Assembly: GCA_009783525.1 (NCBI GenBank) | Contig: WRDG01000050.1 | Coordinates: forward strand, 1 to 11,251 | DNA length: 11,251 nucleotides | Direction: 5' to 3' | Source of the DNA: Defluviitaleaceae bacterium | GTDB taxonomy: Bacteria > Bacillota > Clostridia > Lachnospirales > WQUN01 | Part shown: one piece after another, positions 5,387-11,251 of the stretch | Position numbering within the stretch: the first letter of the stretch is position 1 | Layout of the letters: the number at the start of each line of letters is the position of its first letter | Notes under the pieces: model-generated | The model's input: only the letters and a program-made list of their open reading frames with translations | Told to the model about the DNA's origin: nothing | Databases searched by the model: none | Program-made: the position numbers and the translations under genes

Positions 5387-6040
5387 ATGAATTTAAAGTT
5401 TCTCGATCAAAAAACCCGTCTCGACATCAAGCTTGTGGTCGACGATGTCGTCACGGATCACATGCTGTGCGGTTCTTTTTTTGACACGTCGGACGGCATC
5501 AGCATCCTTATCGAGGGCCCGGAGTTTTATTCGTACTGCGAGACTGCGGTGCGCGGCTTTATAATGGAAATATCTTTCATTTCAAAAATGATCTATTCGT
5601 TCCGCGCCCGCTTCACAGGGTTTACAGAAGAAAAAGGCACCGACCTCGTAAAGGTCACCGCCATATCGGAAATAAAAGAAATACCGAGGCGCGCGCTGCC
5701 GCGCCTTGAGATCGCGCTGCCCGCGCAGCTCAGCGTTAAAGAGGAAGGCGAAAAGCCCGAAGCGCACGAATGTTTGACCGTCGATATAACGATCACGTCC
5801 GTGCGCGTGATCACAAATTTTAACAATGAAACGAGCAAAGAAAACGCGGCGTTCAAAGTTATTTTTTCGCTCGGGCGCGACGAGTTTACAATGAGCGTCA
5901 GGCCGCTGCGCAAAATAAAAAATCCGCCCGGCAGCGCGTTCCGGTTCGATTATGTTTTTTTGATCGACTACGAAGAAAACAAAAGCCTTAAAGAAAAACT
6001 TTTGCTTAAACTGTTCGAGTTCAGAAGGCTCGGAGGATAA
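5387..6040 (+). CDS. YcgR/PilZ-like protein with degenerate c-di-GMP motif (217 aa)
   Basis: Probably a cyclic-di-GMP-responsive regulator or a descendant of one. An N-terminal beta-rich region (about 1-95) resembles the PilZN/YcgR_2 domain, followed by IPRRALPR (99-106), which gives the RxxxR c-di-GMP element (Arg102, Arg106). The second element, normally (D/N)xSxxG, reads DITITS (133-138), so Ser and Gly are replaced by Thr and Ser. Binding may be weak or lost. No transmembrane segment or signal peptide, so cytoplasmic. AGGA lies 8 nt before the ATG. The gene starts 28 nt after tRNA-Ala with no promoter visible between them, so co-transcription is likely. It ends at a strong terminator. Family assignment rests on motif reading only. 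Confidence 0.68.
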   Translation: MNLKFLDQKTRLDIKLVVDDVVTDHMLCGSFFDTSDGISILIEGPEFYSYCETAVRGFIMEISFISKMIYSFRARFTGFTEEKGTDLVKVTAISEIKEIPRRALPRLEIALPAQLSVKEEGEKPEAHECLTVDITITSVRVITNFNNETSKENAAFKVIFSLGRDEFTMSVRPLRKIKNPPGSAFRFDYVFLIDYEENKSLKEKLLLKLFEFRRLGG

Positions 6041-6044
6041 AAAT

Positions 6045-6072
6045 AACGCCCGATTTCTCGGGCGTTTTTTTT
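6045..6072. terminator. Bidirectional intrinsic terminator between PilZ-like gene and ppk
   Basis: Stem AACGCCCGA (6045-6053) pairs with TCGGGCGTT (6058-6066) around loop TTTC. On the plus strand eight T follow the stem (6065-6072); on the minus strand the A-run at 6039-6046 gives TTATTTTT. It sits between two convergent genes and overlaps the ppk stop codon (6071-6073). Confidence 0.92.
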
Positions 6073-8194
6073 ATTCGTTTTCGTTCGGGAGGCGCGGAAT
6101 TATTTCCGGCTCGTCTTTTTGTCTCGCCTCCGCGTAACGGGCAAGCGCATTTTCGTAAAACCACGCCTGCGAACGCAGCTCGGGCTTTCCGCGCCGGGCT
6201 GTTTTTTTATACTGCCTGTCGGGTTGCATCACGCGGCTTTTTACATTGTCCGACGCGTTTGCTTCGAGCAGTTCGATCAATCTGTTTTTGAGATCCGCGT
6301 CTTCGATCGGGACAAGCACTTCGACGCGCGTGTCGAGGTTGCGCGGCATCCAGTCGGCGCTGCTTATAAACAGCTTGTTGTTTCCGCCGCCGCCGAACCA
6401 ATAAACGCGGCTGTGCTCTAGGTATCGGTCCACAATGCTGCTTACGGATATGTTTTCGCTTACGCCGCGCACTCCCGCCGCGAGGCAGCAGATGCCGCGC
6501 ACGAACAGCCGGATCTTTACTCCCGCAATCGACGCCGAATAAAGCGCGCGGATTATTCCGGGATCGGACAGCGAATTCATTTTGGCGGTGATGCTTCCGC
6601 CCATGCCACTTTTCGCCAACGCGGCTTCGGCTTCTATCAAACGGATAAAAGCAGACCGCAGCGAAACCGGCGCGACAGAAATTTTCTGCCAATCCTTGAC
6701 CTTTGCGTAGCCGGTGAGCACGTTGAAGAGCATGGAGCCGTCCTGCCCGAACATTTCTTTGCAGGTAAAATAACTTATGTCCGTATAAATTTTTGCGGTG
6801 GTGTCGTTGTAATTTCCGGTGCCGAAATGAATGTAGCGGCGTATGCCGTCGTCTTCGCGGCGCACTACGAGCGAAATTTTGCAGTGCGTCTTCAAACCCA
6901 CGAGCCCGTATATGACATGGCAACCCGCGTATTCCAATTTTTTTGCCCAAGAAATATTATTTTCTTCGTCGAACCGGGCCTTTAATTCGACAAGCACCGT
7001 CACTTGCTTCCCGTTTGCCGCGGCGAGCACAAGCGCTTCGACAACAGGCGAATTTCCGCTCACTCTGTACAGCGTCTGCTTGATTGCGAGCACGGACGGG
7101 TCAAGCGCCGCTTCGCGCACGAAATTTACCACGCAGTCGAACGACTCGTAAGGATGGTGCGCCAGCACGTCGCGGGCGCGGATCACGTCGAATACGGAAG
7201 ACGCGCCGGCAAACGCTGGCGCCGGTACGGGCGGCTGCGGTTTGTCCCTCAAGTGCGCAAACTCGTCGGACGCATAAAAACCCATCCAAACCGTCAAGTC
7301 AAGCGGGCCGCCAACTTCGTAAACGTCGGACAGATCCAAACCGAGCTTGCCGCATAAATAAGCGAGCGAGCCTTCGTGTATGCCGCGCGAAACTTCAAGC
7401 CGAACGGGGTCGCCCCACCGCCGCCTCGTGATCGAGCGTTCGAGTACGTTCATCAGGTTTTCCGTTTCGTCTGCGTCCATTTCCAAATCGGAATTGCGCG
7501 TGACGCGGAAAAGCGCGGTGCGGTTCACCTTATAACCGGGAAACAGGCTGTGCAGATGCGGCGCGATAATGTCCTCCGCCATAATGAAGCGCATGCCTTC
7601 GTCAGACGGCAGGCGGAATATGCGTCCGGGTTTTCCGGGCAGCGGTACCGCCGCGTATCTGATCGTTTGGTCCTCGGTTTTTTTTGCGCCGTCCGTTTCG
7701 GTCAGCTCGATTATCATATTGACGGCGCGGCTCGTCAGCACGGGAAACGGACGGCTCGTGTCGCTCGCCATGGGCGTGAGCGTCGGGTACACAGTGCCGA
7801 AAAAATATTCGTCCGCGCAATTTTTTTGTTCCTCGTTCAGTTGCCTGTATGATAAAAACTTGATGCCCTCTTTTGCGAGCGCCGGCAAAATCCGCCGTGT
7901 AAGGCAATTGAACTGGCTGCCCACCATCAGGTGCACGCGCTCGCTTATCGCGGCGAGCTGTTTTTTCGGCGAGAGGCCGGACATGTCCTGCCCCGCGTAT
8001 TCCGAATCCTGCTCCCACAGCGATGAAACGCGGACCATAAAAAATTCGTCCAGGTTGGACGCGGTAATCGATAAAAATTTAAGGCGTTCCATTACGGGAT
8101 TTGCCGTATCGCACGCCTCTTCCAACACACGCTCGTTAAACTCAAGCCAGCTCAGCTCGCGGTTGATGTATAACTGCGGGTCATTTAAATCCAT
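6071..8194 (-). CDS. ppk1: Polyphosphate kinase 1 (707 aa)
   Basis: Reversibly transfers the gamma phosphate of ATP to inorganic polyphosphate through a phosphohistidine; membrane-associated in characterised bacteria. Visible: N-terminal domain start INRELSWLEFNERVLEEA (10-27), ASNLDEFFMVR (45-55), YRVSGNSPVVEAL (376-388) of the first phospholipase D-like catalytic domain, KTHCKI with His437 matching the phosphorylated histidine, and IHFGTGNYND with His456 matching the second active-site histidine. Length matches the usual 690-740 aa. It is the last gene of the clpP-clpX-ppx-ppk run, 45 nt after the Ppx-like gene, the common ppk-ppx pairing in reverse order. No strong Shine-Dalgarno; GCGCGGACGAAAAAA directly precedes the ATG. 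The call is secure. Confidence 0.96.
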   Translation of the reverse strand: MDLNDPQLYINRELSWLEFNERVLEEACDTANPVMERLKFLSITASNLDEFFMVRVSSLWEQDSEYAGQDMSGLSPKKQLAAISERVHLMVGSQFNCLTRRILPALAKEGIKFLSYRQLNEEQKNCADEYFFGTVYPTLTPMASDTSRPFPVLTSRAVNMIIELTETDGAKKTEDQTIRYAAVPLPGKPGRIFRLPSDEGMRFIMAEDIIAPHLHSLFPGYKVNRTALFRVTRNSDLEMDADETENLMNVLERSITRRRWGDPVRLEVSRGIHEGSLAYLCGKLGLDLSDVYEVGGPLDLTVWMGFYASDEFAHLRDKPQPPVPAPAFAGASSVFDVIRARDVLAHHPYESFDCVVNFVREAALDPSVLAIKQTLYRVSGNSPVVEALVLAAANGKQVTVLVELKARFDEENNISWAKKLEYAGCHVIYGLVGLKTHCKISLVVRREDDGIRRYIHFGTGNYNDTTAKIYTDISYFTCKEMFGQDGSMLFNVLTGYAKVKDWQKISVAPVSLRSAFIRLIEAEAALAKSGMGGSITAKMNSLSDPGIIRALYSASIAGVKIRLFVRGICCLAAGVRGVSENISVSSIVDRYLEHSRVYWFGGGGNNKLFISSADWMPRNLDTRVEVLVPIEDADLKNRLIELLEANASDNVKSRVMQPDRQYKKTARRGKPELRSQAWFYENALARYAEARQKDEPEIIPRLPNENE

Positions 8195-8202
8195 TTTTTT
8201 CG

Positions 8203-8217
8203 TCCGCGCCCTTCCGC
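8203..8217 (-). repeat. Conserved intergenic 15-mer, ppx/ppk copy
   Basis: Read on the minus strand: GCGGAAGGGCGCGGA, beginning 22 nt after the ppx-like stop codon and only 8 nt before the ppk ATG. The centre differs from the other three copies by one base (AAG for AAA). Here it merges with the start-proximal CGCGGAC plus A-tract element. Confidence 0.5.
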
Positions 8218-8239
8218 ATGCAAATTTTTTTTTGAAGTC

Positions 8240-9811
8240 TTACCTCTTCGGTTTTTTGACTCTCACCTGCGCCTTTATTCCGAAAACTTCCTGAAAAAAA
8301 CGTCCCTTAGCGTTAAACGCCCACTGTTCGAGCGCGATATTTTTTTCCGTCGTAACCGTAATCTGCAAAGCTTCGTCCGAAACCGCGACCGCCACTTGCT
8401 CCGGAGAAAATTTTTGCAAATGGCTCCTGTCCAGCGAGTCCGCAATGCGGAGGATCGCCGCGAGCTTGGAAACAAGCACGCGGTTGCCTGCCGGCAGCTT
8501 GTTGTACTGCGCGGAGATGCTGCCCGTGCCGGGCGGCGTTACTTCGGAATGGTAGAGGCACACAAGTGCCACCGTTTCGCAGTCGCCGTGGTTTAGCCCG
8601 ACGATGTCGGAACCCCTCGCTAATTCGTACGAATAAACATAGTGGCTGCGAATGTTTACGTACTTGCCGATGTCGTGCAAAACGGCCGCAGTCTGCAGCA
8701 AAATTTTTTCGCGGTTTCCGAGTCCGTGAATTTTTTTCATTTTGTCGTAAATGTTTAAAGCGATGTTGTTGACCATCGTGTAATGTTTTTCGCTCGCGTT
8801 GTAGCGTTTCGCCAGCGCGCGGGCAGACAGGATTGTGTTGCGCCCGTAGCGCTTGTCGAGCTCCGCGAACCGCTTGGGGTACAGCAGCTCGTACATGACC
8901 GCGTCGCACGGCAAAAGGCGGCTCGCCGTGATGGAGGCCGCCTGCGTGCAAAGCAGCAGATTTTGATAAATACATGCCGCGGGCAAAATCATTTCGGCTT
9001 TAAACTCGTCGATGCCGTAGTCCGCCGCAATTTTTTCCGTCGACTTGCCTTTTATGTCGCGGTATAGTTTCGCGAATTTTTCTTTAGGAATTTCTGTTAT
9101 CGCATCCTTCATTTTTACGCCGCACAGCTCCGCGATCATTCCGATGTCCTGGCCCGACACGATAAAATTTTTTATGTCGGGTGGGAGGTCCGCCATCATC
9201 GGCTCGGTAAAGGTCGCCATGTATTCTTCCATTATTTTATGGAACTCAAACTCTTCGTACGCCTCAAATAATTCGCCGATGCGCAGGCTGCCCGCCCGGA
9301 TGTTCCGCAAAAAAGAAATGCGCCCCTCCGTTAAAAACGAAACGCCGATGTTTCCGCTTCCGATGTAAACCATAAGCGACGAGTCCGAAGATCCCGCGGG
9401 TTTGTCGGAAGCGGATTGCTTTTCGTTTATGAGGTGCGCCAACAGTTTAAACAAATATGACTTTTCTTCCGCGTCGTCCAATATCCGCACGCGCAGTCCG
9501 GTTTTTATTTTAATTTGATCGAGAATATAGTCGGAGTTTTCCGCCTCGCGCACAGCGGTCGTCGCAAAGGCGCGCAGACGCGTAACGCCGTAGGTCTGCG
9601 TGACGAGCAAAAAATTTTTTATTATCTCGCAGGCCTTGTCCGCTTTTTCGAAATCCATAACGCCGGATTGAAATGTGTCGCGGCCGAGCCCGAGCGGAAA
9701 CCCGATCGATTCGATGGGCTTGGCGCCGTTCTTGCCGGACTCGGCAATTTTCAATTTGATTTCGTTTGAGCCGATGTCGATCACGGCGGCTATACGAGTG
9801 CTTTTTTTCAT
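8240..9811 (-). CDS. ppx: Ppx/GppA family phosphatase with C-terminal HD domain (523 aa)
   Basis: Family members remove phosphate from polyphosphate ends or from pppGpp. The N-terminal ASKHA fold shows phosphate loop VIDIGSNEIKL (10-20), ATTAVREAEN (83-92) and DDAEEK (112-117), with Glu115/Glu116 at the catalytic glutamate position. The second phosphate loop, normally DxGGGS/T, reads YIGSGNIG (149-156). A C-terminal HD domain carries VLHDIGKY (377-384; His379, Asp380) and HYVYSYE. Length is close to E. coli Ppx (513 aa). It lies between clpX (66 nt) and ppk (45 nt), which favours exopolyphosphatase over GppA. The altered loop recalls a clostridial subfamily whose activity is less certain; a regulator is possible. 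No clear Shine-Dalgarno; an A-tract precedes the ATG. Confidence 0.88.
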   Translation of the reverse strand: MKKSTRIAAVIDIGSNEIKLKIAESGKNGAKPIESIGFPLGLGRDTFQSGVMDFEKADKACEIIKNFLLVTQTYGVTRLRAFATTAVREAENSDYILDQIKIKTGLRVRILDDAEEKSYLFKLLAHLINEKQSASDKPAGSSDSSLMVYIGSGNIGVSFLTEGRISFLRNIRAGSLRIGELFEAYEEFEFHKIMEEYMATFTEPMMADLPPDIKNFIVSGQDIGMIAELCGVKMKDAITEIPKEKFAKLYRDIKGKSTEKIAADYGIDEFKAEMILPAACIYQNLLLCTQAASITASRLLPCDAVMYELLYPKRFAELDKRYGRNTILSARALAKRYNASEKHYTMVNNIALNIYDKMKKIHGLGNREKILLQTAAVLHDIGKYVNIRSHYVYSYELARGSDIVGLNHGDCETVALVCLYHSEVTPPGTGSISAQYNKLPAGNRVLVSKLAAILRIADSLDRSHLQKFSPEQVAVAVSDEALQITVTTEKNIALEQWAFNAKGRFFQEVFGIKAQVRVKKPKR

Positions 9812-9854
9812 GTTTTTTTGTTCGCGGCGTACACATTTTAAAACTTCTGTTCAC

Positions 9855-9869
9855 TCCGCGCCTTTCGGT
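9855..9869 (-). repeat. Conserved intergenic 15-mer, clpX/ppx copy
   Basis: Read on the minus strand: ACCGAAAGGCGCGGA, beginning 9 nt after the clpX stop codon and ending 43 nt before the ppx-like ATG. Same motif as at 2396-2410, 3689-3703 and 8203-8217. Confidence 0.5.
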
Positions 9870-9877
9870 TGAACTTA

Positions 9878-11182
9878 TTAACTTACCGAAGCTTTTTTTA
9901 TCCTGCGGCGTTTTTGCTTGCGGACAAGCATCGGCCTGTTTTCGTTTAAAATAATATTCGGCGGCAAATGTGACTCAACCGTTTCTTTGGTAATGATGCA
10001 CCGCTCTATTTTATCGTTGCTAGGCACGTCATACATTATGTCGGTCATTATTGATTCCACAATCGAGCGCAGGCCGCGCGCGCCTATGCCGCGCGCAACC
10101 GCCTGCCGCGCTATGGCACGGAGCGCATCCTGTTCAAATTCAAGTTGAACGTTGTCCAATTCCATCATGTATTGATACTGTTTGGTGATCGCGTTTTTCG
10201 GAATGGTCAGTATCGAAAGCAACGCCTCTTCGTCCAGCGCATGCAATGTGACCACGGCGGGCAGGCGCCCGATTATTTCCGGGATGAGCCCGTATTTGTG
10301 CAGATCCTGCGTCTGCAAATCTTTTAACACGTCGTCCGCTTGCTTTTCCGCTTTCGTTTTAATGTCCGAACCGAAACCGATCACGCGCTTGTTTTGCCGC
10401 TGCTCCACGATTTTTTCGAGACCGTCGAACGCGCCTCCGCAAATGAATAAAATATTAGTGGTATCAATCTGTAAAAATTCTTGCTGGGGGTGTTTGCGTC
10501 CGCCGGACGGCGGCACCGAGGCCACCGTGCCCTCAAGTATTTTAAGAAGCGCCTGCTGCACACCTTCGCCGCTCACATCTCTCGTGATCGACATGTTTTC
10601 GGATTTCCGCGCGACCTTGTCAATTTCGTCCACGTAAATTATCCCGCGTTCGGCGAGTTCTATGTCGTAATCCGCCGCCTGTATTAAACGCAGCAAAATA
10701 TTTTCGACGTCTTCTCCCACATAACCCGCCTCCGTGAGACATGTGGCGTCTGCGATCGCAAACGGAACCTTTAAAAATTTAGCGAGCGTCTGCGCCAAAA
10801 AAGTTTTGCCGACGCCCGTCGGCCCTATCAATAAAATATTACTCTTCTGGATTTCTATGTCGTCTCCCGCGTCGCTTGCCGAAATACGCTTATAATGGTT
10901 GTAAACCGCAACGGAAAGCGAAACTTTCGCGCGGTCCTGACCTATAACGTACTCGTCCAAAAAGGCGCGTATCTCTTTTGGTTTGGGCGGGCTCTGCTCG
11001 TCCGGCTCTGCATCGGTATCATTTTCCGCCTCGTTGTCGAGCCGCTCGTTGCAAACGCCGATGCACTCGTCGCAAATATAAATGTTGGGCGGCCCCGCGA
11101 TCACGCGCCAAACCATGTCCTGGCGCTTGCCGCAAAACGTGCAGAAGATGCAGTTGTTATTGTTGCCCATCTGTTCCGACAA
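9878..11182 (-). CDS. clpX: ClpX, ATP-dependent unfoldase of the ClpXP protease (434 aa)
   Basis: AAA+ unfoldase that recognises tagged proteins and threads them into ClpP. An N-terminal C4 zinc finger uses Cys14, Cys17, Cys37 and Cys40, with an extra Cys11. Walker A is GPTGVGKT (120-127), the pore loop GYVG (153-156), Walker B IIYVDEID (181-188), the RKH substrate loop at 229-231, the ClpP-binding IGF loop at 268-270, PEIIGR (301-306) with the arginine finger, and sensor 2 GAR (367-369). All needed parts are present, so it should partner ClpP. The TTG start at 11182 is preferred to ATG 11170 because GGAGG lies 8 nt upstream of it. It follows clpP by 1 nt. A basic C-terminal tail (RKQKRRRIKK) is a minor peculiarity. 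Confidence 0.97.
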   Translation of the reverse strand: MSEQMGNNNNCIFCTFCGKRQDMVWRVIAGPPNIYICDECIGVCNERLDNEAENDTDAEPDEQSPPKPKEIRAFLDEYVIGQDRAKVSLSVAVYNHYKRISASDAGDDIEIQKSNILLIGPTGVGKTFLAQTLAKFLKVPFAIADATCLTEAGYVGEDVENILLRLIQAADYDIELAERGIIYVDEIDKVARKSENMSITRDVSGEGVQQALLKILEGTVASVPPSGGRKHPQQEFLQIDTTNILFICGGAFDGLEKIVEQRQNKRVIGFGSDIKTKAEKQADDVLKDLQTQDLHKYGLIPEIIGRLPAVVTLHALDEEALLSILTIPKNAITKQYQYMMELDNVQLEFEQDALRAIARQAVARGIGARGLRSIVESIMTDIMYDVPSNDKIERCIITKETVESHLPPNIILNENRPMLVRKQKRRRIKKASVS

Positions 11183-11183
11183 T

Positions 11184-11251
11184 TTATTGGCCTCCCTGTT
11201 TACGAGAAATGACCTTATCTATAATTCCGTATTCAAGCGCTTCCTGTGCGG
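11184..11251 (-). CDS. clpP: ClpP protease, C-terminal fragment (cut by window edge)
   Basis: Only the last 21 complete codons are in the window; the gene continues past 11251. The frame AQEALEYGIIDKVI, then SRKQGGQ and TAA, matches the conserved ClpP C-terminus (typically A-E-A-x-E-Y-G-L-I-D-x-V). ClpP is the serine peptidase chamber of ClpXP. The stop codon is 1 nt from the clpX TTG and the clpX ribosome binding site lies in the final clpP codons, so the two are translationally coupled. The catalytic triad is outside the window. Confidence 0.9.
   Translation of the reverse strand, partial: AQEALEYGIIDKVISRKQGGQ
11191..11195 (-). promoter_or_regulatory. Ribosome binding site deciding the clpX TTG start
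   Basis: GGAGG on the minus strand, 8 nt before TTG at 11182-11180 and 20 nt before the alternative ATG at 11170-11168. The spacing selects the TTG. The site lies inside the last clpP codons (GGA GGC). Confidence 0.75.

Noticed and set aside
6207..6950. 247-aa minus-strand frame inside ppk
   Set aside because: It is out of frame with ppk1, rich in Arg and Pro, without recognisable motifs, and covered by an intact PPK1 with its catalytic histidines. Long shadow frames are expected in GC-rich third-position DNA.
7569..8294. 241-aa plus-strand frame antisense to ppk
   Set aside because: Antisense to a conserved gene, Ser/Arg-rich, no ribosome binding site or domain signature; it arises from the complementary codon pattern.
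9510..9854. GTG-started 114-aa frame overlapping the start of the Ppx-like gene, with AAAGG 6 nt upstream
   Set aside because: The spacing is tempting for a leader peptide, but the protein is a basic low-complexity shadow of ppx, and the AAAGG belongs to the repeated intergenic 15-mer, which has no such start codon in most other copies.

Overview
The window looks like chromosomal DNA from an anaerobic, Clostridia-like member of the Bacillota. This placement is inferred from family resemblance: a clostridial-style aspartokinase, a Ppx/GppA protein with an HD domain and an IGSGN motif, and a homoserine dehydrogenase with an unusual C-terminus. No marker gene settles it. Backbone genes are GC-rich at third positions but carry many A/T homopolymer runs. 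The left 1.3 kb is clearly more AT-rich and looks acquired.

Layout. (1) 1-1300: an accessory patch. A strong promoter-like sequence (221-250) leads into a leader full of GCGGCA/TGCCGC inverted repeats. It is followed by a 57-aa ORF (437-610) whose stop codon overlaps the start of a short zeta-toxin-like kinase (607-1185). This is probably a toxin-antitoxin module, with an antitoxin I do not recognise. (2) 1344-4966, minus strand: hom, lysC and asd, in transcription order, form the common trunk of aspartate-family amino acid synthesis (aspartate to homoserine, with aspartate semialdehyde as the branch point to lysine and diaminopimelate). A weak terminator follows asd. (3) 4985-5285: no gene. 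It holds an inverted repeat in the hom leader, three tandem copies of a 49-bp hairpin-bearing unit, and a sigma70-type promoter. (4) 5286-6040, plus strand: tRNA-Ala(CGC), then 28 nt later a YcgR/PilZ-like protein with a degenerate c-di-GMP motif, ending at a bidirectional terminator. (5) 6071-11251, minus strand: the end of clpP, then clpX (1 nt apart), a Ppx/GppA-HD protein and polyphosphate kinase ppk1. This run joins regulated proteolysis with polyphosphate or (p)ppGpp-linked stress metabolism.

The most unusual signals are non-coding. All four short gaps between co-directional genes on the minus strand (hom/lysC, lysC/asd, clpX/ppx, ppx/ppk) carry a near-identical 15-mer, RCSGAARGGCGCGKR, close after the upstream stop codon. 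The four downstream genes lack an AGGAGG-type Shine-Dalgarno and instead start after CGCG(A/G)A(C/T) plus an A-tract. Fragments of the 49-bp tandem repeat found near the tRNA also appear in the leader region of the toxin-antitoxin module.
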